From: Chlorogloeopsis fritschii PCC 6912
Lineage (GTDB): Bacteria; Cyanobacteriota; Cyanobacteriia; Cyanobacteriales; Nostocaceae
Assembly (NCBI RefSeq): GCF_000317285.1
Contig: NZ_AJLN01000061.1
Span: 62,001-126,000, forward strand
Length of the DNA: 64,000 nt
Direction of reading: 5' to 3'
This document shows positions 8,308-17,500 of this stretch, one piece after another. How positions within the stretch are numbered: the stretch's first letter is position 1; every line of letters begins with the position of its first letter. The position numbers and the translations under genes are program-made. Under the pieces are notes generated by a model, which saw only the letters and a program-made list of their open reading frames with translations, made no database searches and was not told the DNA's origin.

Positions 8308-8766
8308 ATGGCAAGAAAGCAGTGCGATCCCTTATTAATCGCTGAGGATAGTGATGAAGATTTTGAGGTGTTGCAGCTACTGATGCAGCAAATGGAAGTT
8401 CAAAATCCCATCTACCGCTGTACAAATGGAGATAAAGTTTTAGATTTCCTTTATCAAGAAGGGGACTATGGCAATCAAGGTGCTGTACCACGCCCCTCTG
8501 TGATCTTGCTCGACCTAAATTTACCAGGTACTGATGGGCGTGATGTGCTAGAGCAACTCAAGCAAGATCGGAATTTGAAAGAAATTCCAATCGTTGTGTT
8601 TACAACTTCCTCAAATCCCAAAGACATCGAATTTTGTTATCAAAAAGGGGCAAATGGCTATCTGATTAAACCAGTAGACTCCAGTGAACTAGAGAAAACA
8701 GTTCAGGCATTTGTGGAGTACTGGCTAGAAGCCAACATTCCACCAATTTCAAATTTGGCGAAATGA
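8308..8766 (+). CDS. rcpA: Response regulator of phytochrome (Rcp1 family)
   Basis: A single-domain receiver of 152 residues counted from ATG 8308. The phosphorylation site is D69 in ILLDLNLPG, with acidic residues EDSDED near the start and the conserved K in GYLIKPVDS. The EYWLEANIPP tail is typical of Rcp1-type regulators. It lies 71 bases behind the phytochrome gene and should take the phosphate from its H524. There is no output domain, so signalling continues by protein contact, perhaps to the kinase gene that follows. An in-frame TTG at 8287 would add seven residues; the ATG was preferred, although only a weak GGA precedes it. Confidence 0.9.
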   Translation: MARKQCDPLLIAEDSDEDFEVLQLLMQQMEVQNPIYRCTNGDKVLDFLYQEGDYGNQGAVPRPSVILLDLNLPGTDGRDVLEQLKQDRNLKEIPIVVFTTSSNPKDIEFCYQKGANGYLIKPVDSSELEKTVQAFVEYWLEANIPPISNLAK

Positions 8767-8954
8767 ACAAGCACTAAGGATTTTCCACTCTCTCAAGAAC
8801 GCTGTCACAGCGCTACCTTCCCGACTCTTCTCAAACCTTGTGAGGACAGGAAATTTTGCGTTTGCGCTGAAAAAATTTGATATGATTGGAAAAAATCGAA
8901 AAATTTTTGCAGTCTGCGACTTTTTGGATCAAAGAAATTTCTCCTCCTTTCTTC

Positions 8955-10652
8955 ATGTCAAATGTCTGGACACTTTTGATTGCCGATGATTGTGCAGAGG
9001 ATCGAGAAATTTATCGCGAGTACCTTTTAAGCGATCCTCACCAGTCTTACCAAATTTTGGAAGCAGCCTCCGCAGAGGTGGGACTTGAACTTTGCCAAAA
9101 AAAACACTGTGATGCGATTTTGCTTGACTTTTGTCTGCCGGATATGAGCGGGCTTGAGTTTTTAGATGAACTAAAGCAGCAACGTTTGGAAGCCCATCTC
9201 CCCGTAATTATGCTAACTGGACAAGGTGATGAACGGGTTGCTGTCCAAGCAATGAAACTGGGCGCTCAAGATTATTTGGTAAAACAGCATCTACAACCAG
9301 ATGTGCTGCAACTGACTGTTCGCAATGCAATCAAAAAGTCACATCTGCAAAACCAATTTAGCAAAATGCAAAAACAGCAGCAATTAGCTGCAACGATCGC
9401 TCTACGCATTCGTCAATCGTTCAACTTAGAACAAGTCTTACAGACGACTGCCCAAGAAGTAAAGCAACTGCTAGAGTGCGATCGCGTCACAATCTACCAA
9501 GTCATTTCAAATTTAGATAACAACTCAACAAGCAAAACCACAGAATCTGAACTGAAGAAGCTATGTGAAGCTGGCTTAAGCAGTGGGCGCGAGCCGATGG
9601 GAGAATTTACGGCTTTTGTTGAGGAGTTTCAAGCAAAAACAGAAAAGAACACTCAAGCTACGATACTGGTTGATCGCACTCACAAAAAAGTTCACCCAAA
9701 AACGTATATACTCTCTCCAATTTTGGTGAATCGCTCTGACTCTGAGGAAACTTCTTTTAAACTTTGGGGCTTGTTAGTTGCCTCTCAAAGTTCAGACAAG
9801 CGGCAGTGGCAACCGGATGAAGTAGACATTCTCAATGAATTAGTTGAGCATTTAGCAAGTACTATTTATCAGGCAGAAAGATTTACTCAAGCTCTTGTAG
9901 ATTTGGAAAATCAAAAGCAACTCAACGCCTTTAAATCTCAATTTGTCGTCACAGTTTCTTGTGAATATCGAACTTTCTTAACATCTATCCTGGCAGGTGC
10001 ATCAACGCTCTTACAACATCATCAAAACTTGGATGAGACTAAAAATCAGTACTTTTTACAGTTGATTGCAGACAAAGCCAGGCAAATGGCTCAACTGGTA
10101 GACAACCTGCTGGTGATTGAGAAATTTGAATTTGGCAAAGCAAGCTTTACACCATTACCATTTGAACTGCTGCAATTCTTCTGTGACATTATCGAAGAAC
10201 ATCGACAAAAAATTAGCGATCGCCACACATTAACTTTCAAAATCACAGGGAATACCAGAGGCTTTTGGGGCGATCAAAAACTATTGCGCCCAATCTTAGT
10301 CAATTTACTGTCAAACGCCATTAAATATTCTCCAGATGGTGGAAATATCGAAGTTCACCTGATGGGGAATGATTCGTATATCGTTTTTGAAGTCAAAGAC
10401 GAGGGAATTGGTATACCTGTTGAGGAGCAAGAAAGCTTATTTGCATCCTTCAGTCGTGGTAGTAACGTGAGTAAAATCCCTGGAACAGGCTTAGGGCTAG
10501 CGATTGTCAAAGCTTGCGTCGAGTTACATGGCGGCAAGGTGACACTAGAAAGCCACCCAGAGCAACAGACAAAGGTAACTATCACCCTACCAAAGCGCCC
10601 AACCCAAATTCAGAATACTCAACCAAAGGGCGATCGCCACAGTAATACCTGA
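8955..10652 (+). CDS. Receiver-GAF-kinase hybrid with His-to-Cys change in the H-box
   Basis: A 565-residue protein: receiver domain (about 3-125, phospho-Asp D58 in ILLDFCLPD), GAF domain (about 150-320), then a HisKA-like region and a complete HATPase domain. The H-box, normally SHExRTPL, reads SCEYRTFL, so Cys336 replaces the phospho-acceptor His and the conserved Pro is lost too. The ATPase motifs LLSNAIKYS, DEGIGIP and GTGLGLAIV are intact, so ATP binding is likely while ordinary His autophosphorylation is not. It lies 188 bases behind rcpA on the same strand and probably acts in the phytochrome pathway. Start: ATG 8955 begins directly at the receiver fold; a TTG at 8886 would add 23 residues. 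Confidence 0.85.
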   Translation: MSNVWTLLIADDCAEDREIYREYLLSDPHQSYQILEAASAEVGLELCQKKHCDAILLDFCLPDMSGLEFLDELKQQRLEAHLPVIMLTGQGDERVAVQAMKLGAQDYLVKQHLQPDVLQLTVRNAIKKSHLQNQFSKMQKQQQLAATIALRIRQSFNLEQVLQTTAQEVKQLLECDRVTIYQVISNLDNNSTSKTTESELKKLCEAGLSSGREPMGEFTAFVEEFQAKTEKNTQATILVDRTHKKVHPKTYILSPILVNRSDSEETSFKLWGLLVASQSSDKRQWQPDEVDILNELVEHLASTIYQAERFTQALVDLENQKQLNAFKSQFVVTVSCEYRTFLTSILAGASTLLQHHQNLDETKNQYFLQLIADKARQMAQLVDNLLVIEKFEFGKASFTPLPFELLQFFCDIIEEHRQKISDRHTLTFKITGNTRGFWGDQKLLRPILVNLLSNAIKYSPDGGNIEVHLMGNDSYIVFEVKDEGIGIPVEEQESLFASFSRGSNVSKIPGTGLGLAIVKACVELHGGKVTLESHPEQQTKVTITLPKRPTQIQNTQPKGDRHSNT

Positions 10653-10924
10653 TTGACCTTATGTTAAGAAAAAGTTACCAAAATCAAGCATTATGCTCTA
10701 ATTGTGTAAATAAATATTGAATTTATTAAAACAAACATAAGGATTAGCTACACTTTTATCATTCTTTAGATTTCCTTAATATTCTGCTATCTGCACTTCT
10801 AATCAAGTCTTTTGCGAGTAGTCATACCCGCATAATTTCCTGTGACTTGAAACAGAAATTGCAATGGATTTCCAAGAATAGTTTGTTAATTCGCTTTGAA
10901 ATCTTTATTTTTCCAGAAATTTCT

Positions 10925-11089
10925 ATGACTATCATTCCAGGTACAATCGTCCAACTTCCCAATGGGAGTAACGGTATTGTTATTCCTTCTACTTGGTGGA
11001 AACCTGGTCGTGTTTTAGTAAAGATGCGACGTGGTAAGAGACGATGGTTCAAAGTTGATGAGTGTACTCTTATCCGCTCAAACTACTGA
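10925..11089 (+). CDS. Small basic protein, 54 aa, unknown
   Basis: 54 residues from ATG 10925 ([14 protein letters not shown]...). The pattern of short strands ([15 protein letters not shown], then [17 protein letters not shown]) resembles a small SH3-like or KOW-like barrel and is rich in Arg and Lys, so nucleic-acid binding is possible but unproven. The open frame extends upstream to 10847 without a better start. It overlaps, in another frame, the first codons of the glgC-like fragment that follows. The 270 bases before it are A/T-rich and featureless. Confidence 0.5.
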   Translation: MTIIPGTIVQLPNGSNGIVIPSTWWKPGRVLVKMRRGKRRWFKVDECTLIRSNY

Positions 11090-11532
11090 AGATTGAGACA
11101 CAAACTCACAGCGAATTTATCCAGCCACCATTCAGTTTCTACGACGAAAAAGCACCCATCTACACCAGAGGGCGATCGCTACCCCCAAGCAAACTGCAAA
11201 ATTGCCACATCACCGATTCTATGATTGGGGAAGGTTGCATGAGCAAAGATAGCCAAATTCACCGCTCTGTTTTGGGCATCCGCACGCGAATTGAGGCAGG
11301 CTGTACAATTGAGGACACTCTGATTATGGGTGCAGATCACTATCAAACACATCCAAATCAGCGAAGCGGTGTTGAGGTGGGGAGCGTACCCATCGGGATT
11401 GGAGCGAATACCATCATTCGTCGTGCGATCGTTGATAAAAATGCACGCATTGGTAGTAACGTCAAACTGATTAACAAGCAGGAGATAGAAGAAGCTTTTA
11501 TGATGATAACGACCACCGATAAACACAGATAA
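11062..11532 (+). pseudogene. Fragment of glucose-1-phosphate adenylyltransferase (glgC), C-terminal part
   Basis: The open frame encodes about 130 residues of the C-terminal left-handed beta-helix of ADP-glucose pyrophosphorylase: [56 protein letters not shown]. The whole catalytic nucleotidyltransferase domain (about 300 residues) is missing, and nothing like it lies upstream. The homology stops at about 11498, where a dispersed repeat element begins; the last ten or so codons come from that repeat. Homology at the 5' side begins near 11110. It cannot be an active enzyme. Its place beside malQ, treS, glgX and treYZ suggests that the glycogen locus once held a second glgC copy. Confidence 0.8.
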
Positions 11533-11746
11533 GCACAGATAGATTATCTGTGCTTATCTGTGTCCATCTGCGGAAAGTTTGTAGACGCCGAAGGCGGCTT
11601 CCCGTTCGCCGTAAGGCGTTCCCGTAGGGTAGGGTGCGGAGGTTTCCTCCGTTAGCGTAGCTCCTCGCGGAGCGAGGCTCAAAGCTTTCCAAGACAGTGG
11701 TCGATTTCTAAAATATGATTTTTGCTTGCCATTTTCATTCACATCA
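11506..11746. repeat. Dispersed palindromic element, copy A
   Basis: Element bounded by CGACCACC and GTGGTCG, with an 18-base perfect inverted repeat at 11523-11540/11546-11563 (ACACAGATAAGCACAGAT) and a right arm of about 43 bases (ATTTCTAAAATATGATTTTT...). The core also holds GCGGAAAGTTTGTAGACG and GAGGCTCAAAGCTTTCC. A second copy is at 47971-48184. It interrupts the glgC fragment. It has no coding capacity and resembles a MITE. Confidence 0.8.
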
Positions 11747-11852
11747 GACGTGAATCAGAATTTTAATGACTAATGACTATTGACAAATGACGACCTTAAC
11801 TATTTAACTTTACTTGTACTAATCTAGTTTAGCTATCCCAACATCATCAATT

Positions 11853-12101
11853 TCAATGCCTCCGAGGCGGAATGTGGGGAATAATGATGTAAGAATAGCC
11901 TGGATGAATAACAATAAACTTGTCAACACCGATATCTAAATCCGCTATTGCTTTCGCATCCTTAAGTATTGCTGCTCTTCTACCAGGAGTCTGGCAGTGG
12001 ACATAAATTGTTCTTGTTTCCGGAACAAAGCTTAAGTGACAAACACCCCAAAAAGGAAATTTATAAGCTAAGAACTGCGAAACAGCCTCCATAAAGGTCA
12101 T
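11853..12101 (-). CDS. Hypothetical protein, 82 aa
   Basis: Unrecognised 82-residue protein with alternating short strands (FVPETRTIYVHCQTPGRR, KFIVIHPGYSYIIIPHIPP). It appears soluble, with no signal peptide. Its ATG directly abuts the TAA of the DUF1830 gene upstream on the same strand, with no base between, so the two are translationally linked and probably act together. It could be a small partner of that cyanobacterial family; nothing more can be said from sequence. Confidence 0.6.
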   Translation of the reverse strand: MTFMEAVSQFLAYKFPFWGVCHLSFVPETRTIYVHCQTPGRRAAILKDAKAIADLDIGVDKFIVIHPGYSYIIIPHIPPRRH

Positions 12102-12389
12102 TTAGCAAAAACTCCCAACCGATGTCAAGCTTTCCACTTGCAGACGCGTACAATTAATGCGATCGCATAAAAGAGAACTCACCATCTCTGCTGTATAAAT
12201 TTCTAGACAAGCATTTGGTGGTGCTTGAAACATAAGTCGTTGTCGTGGAAAAACAACACGCTCAAAGAACCAGCCTGGAATATTGGAGATGCGAGCAATT
12301 TGAACCTGGCTGGTATTGTTGGCAAAATAACACAAGATTTGATTAGAATCGGCAGACGGTGGAGGATTGAGTAATTGAGTCATATTCAT
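12102..12389 (-). CDS. DUF1830 family protein
   Basis: 95 residues with the pattern I associate with the cyanobacterial DUF1830 family: ILCYFANNTSQVQIARISN, then GWFFERVVFPRQRLMFQAPPNACLEIYT, and a late RINCTRL. Function is unknown; the fold is probably a small beta-rich domain. It is the first gene of a two-gene unit with the 82-residue protein, stop and start touching. The upstream region (12390-12600) is A/T-rich and should hold the promoter. Confidence 0.75.
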   Translation of the reverse strand: MNMTQLLNPPPSADSNQILCYFANNTSQVQIARISNIPGWFFERVVFPRQRLMFQAPPNACLEIYTAEMVSSLLCDRINCTRLQVESLTSVGSFC

Positions 12390-12836
12390 AACTTTTTTAA
12401 AAATAGCGCCAATCTCATTTGCATTGAGGCTGACGCTAAATCCACAGGATTTTTATATTCAGGGTCTTTATAACTAGCTGACCCCGTTTGATAAAGAAAT
12501 TTAAGCTAATATTTAGATTTCCATCGAATTAGCAAAAAATCGTAATATTTAATATTTTCTTAAGATTTGTGCTTTAGTAACTTGCTCAGTGCTCCAAGAA
12601 GCTTTAGCTGTTGCACTCAGCCAAACAATTTGTGTGGATATCTGTAATGTCACAAAAAATTTGATACAAATATAGATTGTTCCCAGACGCAATATATTGC
12701 GTCTGGGCAAAATTAATGTGTATCGTAATTAACGTGAAATGGTATGAGTATGAGCTGAAAAATAGGGACGGGCTGTTCGGCCTATCCCACAAGATAGAAT
12801 AATCTATTTTCTGGTGTTCCCTGAAACAAGCAAAAC
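12390..12836. other. Intergenic region with palindromic repeat, downstream of malQ
   Basis: No credible gene. The part next to DUF1830 is A/T-rich, with TTAATATTTTCTTAAG near 12550. The middle holds the palindromic element at 12648-12740. The part next to malQ contains short inverted pieces (ATAGG...CCTAT) that could end the malQ transcript. Confidence 0.5.
12648..12740. repeat. Palindromic dispersed element, copy 1
   Basis: Central perfect palindrome CCCAGACGCAATATATTGCG followed by TCTGGG, flanked by GATACAAAT on the left and ATGTGTATC on the right, with outer ends TGTCAC and GTGAAAT. A second copy lies at 18094-18188. The outer inverted ends and fixed internal hairpin look like a MITE or mobile RNA hairpin. 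Confidence 0.75.
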
Positions 12837-14354
12837 TCAACGACTGTAAAGCTGTGTCATCTCCAACAATCGCTGACTTAATTCTGGAGTTAACTGTTGA
12901 GAACTGTTGTAACGCCAACGCCAGTTACCTGCATTCACACTCGGATCGTTCATCCTGCCACTGCCATCCAAGCCCAAAATATCTTGGAGTGGAATAATTG
13001 CCAAATCTGCAACCGAAGCTAAAGCCGTGCGGATGAATAGCCAATTAATTTCTTGAATTTCCTCTGGGGAAGCATAACCCAAGTATTTTGCAACCATCTG
13101 CTTTTCTTGTGGTGTTGCCTGCTGCCACCAACCGATCGCAGTATCGTTGTCGTGAGTGCCTGGGTAAACTACACAATTTTTGACGTAATGGTGTGGCAGG
13201 TAAGGATTTTCAGAATCACCGCTAAAAGCAAATTGTAAAATCCGCATACCTGGAAAGTCAAAGCGATCGCGTAATTCTTCGACTTCTGGTGTAATAATTC
13301 CCAAATCTTCTGCCATTACAGGTAAGCTACCCAAAGTCTCACCGAGAGTTTCAAAAAATTCCACTCCTGGTGCTTTAATCCACTCGCCATTAATGGCTGT
13401 TTCTTCCCCCGCAGGTACTCGCCAGTAAGCTTCAAAACCTCGGAAATGGTCAATTCTCACGATATCTACATATTGCAATGTAGCCCGAAACCGCTCAATC
13501 CACCAAGCAAAGTTGGTTTGCTGCAACTTATCCCAATCGTAAACCGGATTTCCCCACAACTGCCCGGTGGCACTGAAGTAGTCTGGCGGAACCCCGGCAA
13601 TGTAAGCAGGTGCTAAAGTCTGTGGATCGAGTTGAAAAATGTCCGGAGTTGCCCATACATCTGCACTGTTATGGCAGACATAAATAGAGATATCACCAAC
13701 TATTTGGATATTTTTGTCGTTGGCGTAAGTGCGCAGTTTTGACCACTGCTGGAAGAATATAAATTGTAGGAACTTATGGTAGAAAATCTCTTCTTGAAAT
13801 TTCTCAGTTGCAGCTTGCAAAGCACTGGGTTCACGGCGGGCAAGAGCACTTTCCCATTCACTCCAAGCTTTACCACCATGAGCTTCCAGTAGTGCCATAA
13901 ACAGCACGTAATCATCAAGCCAAGCCGACATCTCCTGGCAAAACTGCTCAAACTCTGGATTTGGTTGTTGGTTTGAAGTTTGCTGAAAACGTTCAAAAGC
14001 GAGGCGGAGAATTTTCATTTTGTAAGGAATTACCGCATCAAAATTCACTCGCTGAGGATTTTGAGAAGCACTTTCTGGTAAAGATGTCAATCCCTCCTGA
14101 GATAGTAAACCTTCTTGAACCAACTCCTCTAGGCTAATTAACAGAGGATTACCAGCAAAAGTACTAAAATTCATGATATAGGGCGAGTGTTCGTAGCCTG
14201 TAGGCCCCAAAGGCAGTATCTGCCAGAGTTTTTGCCCACTCCGCTCCAAAAAATCTACAAATTCATAAGCCGATTTACCTAAATCCCCAATTCCAAATTG
14301 ACTTGGTAAAGAAGTAGGGTGTAACAAAATTCCACTTGCTCTGGAAAAACTCAT
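12837..14354 (-). CDS. malQ: 4-alpha-glucanotransferase (amylomaltase, GH77)
   Basis: A 505-residue cytoplasmic enzyme that moves maltosyl and longer glucan units between chains and recycles short malto-oligosaccharides from glycogen breakdown. The N-terminus (SRASGILLHPTSLPS) and the overall length are family-typical. The catalytic triad is visible: D302 in VRIDHFRGF, E349 in MAEDLGI and D402 in GTHDND. It is divergent from treS, with 213 bases between that should hold both promoters. No clear Shine-Dalgarno precedes the ATG. Together with glgX, which releases limit dextrins, it supplies substrates for treY and returns maltose-series sugars to glycogen. Confidence 0.96.
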   Translation of the reverse strand: MSFSRASGILLHPTSLPSQFGIGDLGKSAYEFVDFLERSGQKLWQILPLGPTGYEHSPYIMNFSTFAGNPLLISLEELVQEGLLSQEGLTSLPESASQNPQRVNFDAVIPYKMKILRLAFERFQQTSNQQPNPEFEQFCQEMSAWLDDYVLFMALLEAHGGKAWSEWESALARREPSALQAATEKFQEEIFYHKFLQFIFFQQWSKLRTYANDKNIQIVGDISIYVCHNSADVWATPDIFQLDPQTLAPAYIAGVPPDYFSATGQLWGNPVYDWDKLQQTNFAWWIERFRATLQYVDIVRIDHFRGFEAYWRVPAGEETAINGEWIKAPGVEFFETLGETLGSLPVMAEDLGIITPEVEELRDRFDFPGMRILQFAFSGDSENPYLPHHYVKNCVVYPGTHDNDTAIGWWQQATPQEKQMVAKYLGYASPEEIQEINWLFIRTALASVADLAIIPLQDILGLDGSGRMNDPSVNAGNWRWRYNSSQQLTPELSQRLLEMTQLYSR

Positions 14355-14567
14355 GAGACATTACTGAAAAGCATTTTCTTTATGTTTGCAAAATATCGGC
14401 GCTATTCTAGCCCCTCTTAAGAGAGAAGGTTTGGAGGACTACTTCTAGTTATTATGTGCTGAAACCATATAAGCACATCGGACAAAAATTTTTTGCTCAA
14501 AAAATTTTAAACAACAGTAAGCAAGTCTGATGATTACAATAACTGAGGGAAATAAGCAGCATAGACT

Positions 14568-17500
14568 ATGCAACATCCATTATTAAAAGACGATCCACTT
14601 TGGTTTAAAGATGCAGTCATTTACGAAGTGCCTGTACGTGCTTTTGCTGATAGTGATGGTGATGGCATAGGTGACTTTCGTGGCTTAACAGAGAAATTAG
14701 ATTATCTACAAGATTTGGGAGTAACGGCAATTTGGGTGTTGCCTTTTTTCCCTTCGCCACTGCGCGATGATGGCTATGACATTGCTGACTACACCAGTGT
14801 CAACCCCATCTATGGTAATCTGGAAGACTTTGAGGCTTTTTTAAGTGCAGCCCATGAGCGGGGCATTCGTGTCATTATTGAGTTGATCATCAACCATACC
14901 TCCGATCAGCACCCTTGGTTTCAACGCGCCCGTCGCGCACCTGCGGGGAGTAAAGAAAGAGATTTTTACGTTTGGAGCGATACGCCTGAGAAATATCAAG
15001 AAGCGCGCATTATCTTCAAAGATTTTGAAACCTCCAATTGGTCATGGGATCCCGTTGCTAAAGCATATTACTGGCACCGCTTCTATTCTCACCAACCAGA
15101 TTTGAACTTTGAGAATCCGGAACTACAGAAAGCCTTATTTGATGTGGTGGATTTTTGGTTGGAGATGGGTGTGGATGGACTGCGCTTAGATGCAGTGCCA
15201 TATCTTTATGAACGTGAGGGCACTAACTGTGAAAATTTACCAGAAACCCACGCGTTTTTAAAGAAACTGCGGCAGCACGTAGATGAAAAGTTTCCGAACC
15301 GGATGCTGTTGGCGGAAGCAAACCAATGGCCTGAAGATGCTGTGGAGTATTACGGGGAAGGGGACGAATGCCACATGGATTTTCACTTTCCCTTGATGCC
15401 ACGTTTGTACATGGCAGTACACATGGAGGACAGTTTCCCCATTATTGATATTCTACAGCAGACACCGCGTATTCCTGATAATTGTCAGTGGGCATTATTT
15501 TTACGCAACCACGATGAACTGACTCTAGAAATGGTCAGTGATGAAGACCGGGACTATATGTATAAAGTCTACGCCCAAGACCCACAAGCCCGGATCAATT
15601 TGGGTATTCGTCGCCGTCTTGCGCCTTTGATGGGTAATAGCCGTCGCCGAATCGAGTTGATGAATGCTTTATTGATGTCCTTGCCAGGAACACCCGTGCT
15701 TTACTACGGTGATGAAATTGGCATGGGGGACAATATTTACTTAGGCGATCGCAATGGTGTGCGTACTCCAATGCAGTGGAGTCCTGACAGAAATGGAGGT
15801 TTTAGCAGTGCCAATCCTCAAAAGCTGTTTTTACCCATCATTCTAGATCCGGAATACCACTTCGAGGCGATTAATGTGGAAGCACAAAGAGAAAACCCAA
15901 ATTCTCTTTGGTGGTGGATGAAACGACTGATTGCGATTAGAGGACGTTATCAAGCCTTTGGGCGCGGTACGTTTGAGTTCCTGTATCCCGAAAACCGCAA
16001 AGTACTTGCTTTTACCCGCACCTATGACGGCGAACATATTTTAGTAATAGCGAACTTGTCACGCTTTGTCCAGACTGTAGAACTGGATCTTGCTGCTTTT
16101 AATGGTTTGGTTCCCGTAGAAATTTTCGGTCGAACAGCTTTCCCTGCTATTGGCGAGTCTCCTTACTTCCTTTGTTTGGGGCCACACTCATTCTATTGGT
16201 TTACCTTGCAATTGCAGCCGAGTACCATTACCTGTGCGATTAGAAATCCCAACCAAATCCCAAAACTAGTAGTGAGTGGCAGGTGGCAGAATGTTTTTGT
16301 TAAAGGCGAAGCAAGAACAGCACTAGAAGCAACACTACCAGATTTTTTATGTAGTTGTACTTGGTTTGACAGTAAAACACGAGTAATTCAATCTGCCCAT
16401 ATTAAAGAGGCAATTCCTGTCTCCTCTCAAGGTACTGAGGCTTATATTATCTTGGTACAATTGGACTTTACAGAAGGCGATCCCCAAACATATGTCCTGA
16501 CTTTGGCTTATGAAGCAGATGGTATTGGTGGCGATCGCTTTCGCACTAATACCGAACAGGTAGTAGCTCAAATTTACGTCCAGGGAAAAGATGAAACAGG
16601 AGTACTATTTGCGGCTCTCGCAGACAAAGATTTTCTGAATATCCCCTTGGATGCGATCGCCCACAACCGAATTTACAAAGGAATGGTGGGCGAATTGGTA
16701 GCAACCAAAACAGAAGATTTTCCAGAAATTCTGAGTAACGTTACCGACAGTGAAAGCGAAGTTCACTTAGAACCACATTTATTGAAGGGAGAACACACCA
16801 ACACAGGCATTATTTATGGCGATCGCCTCTTCTGCAAACTTTTCCGAAAAGTTGAGACGGGTATAAATCCTGACTTAGAGCTTGGTCGTTTTCTCACCAA
16901 AACCTCAGCCAAAAAAGGCATACCCCAACTAGAAAATCTTGCCCCCGTTGTTGGAGCTTTAGAGTACCGCCGCAAAGGGGTTGAACCCATTACATTGGCG
17001 ATATTACGAACATACATCCCCGAAAGTAGCGATGCTTGGTCGTATACTTTAGACAACTTGCGCGACTTTTTTGAGCAAGTGCTGCCAAAACACGTAGATA
17101 TAAATGATATTGAGCTTCCTCCTTCTTTGCTACAAGCCGCACTAGATGTTCCAATTCCGGAAATGGCGCAAGAATTCATGGGGAACTATCTGCGAACCGC
17201 TGAATTGTTGGGACAACGTACTGCCGAAATGCATATGGCGCTGGCATCTGACATTGATGATAGTCACTTTGCACCTGAGCCTTTTTCCTCTTTTTACCAG
17301 CGCTCAATTTATCAATATATGCGCAATCAGGCAGGGCAGACATTGTTGTTGTTGAACAAACTTTTGGGGCAATTATCTGCTGATGTCCAACCTCTCGCAA
17401 AAATGGTACTAAATCAGCGAGAGTTATTGTTAGGGCGCTTTCAGCAGATTTTGAATCAAAAAATCACTGCCATGCGGATTCGCTGTCACGGCAACTATTC

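Noticed and set aside
12604-12918. 104-codon minus-strand frame at the 3' end of malQ
   Set aside because: Overlaps malQ in another frame and runs through the palindromic repeat; no protein-like features.
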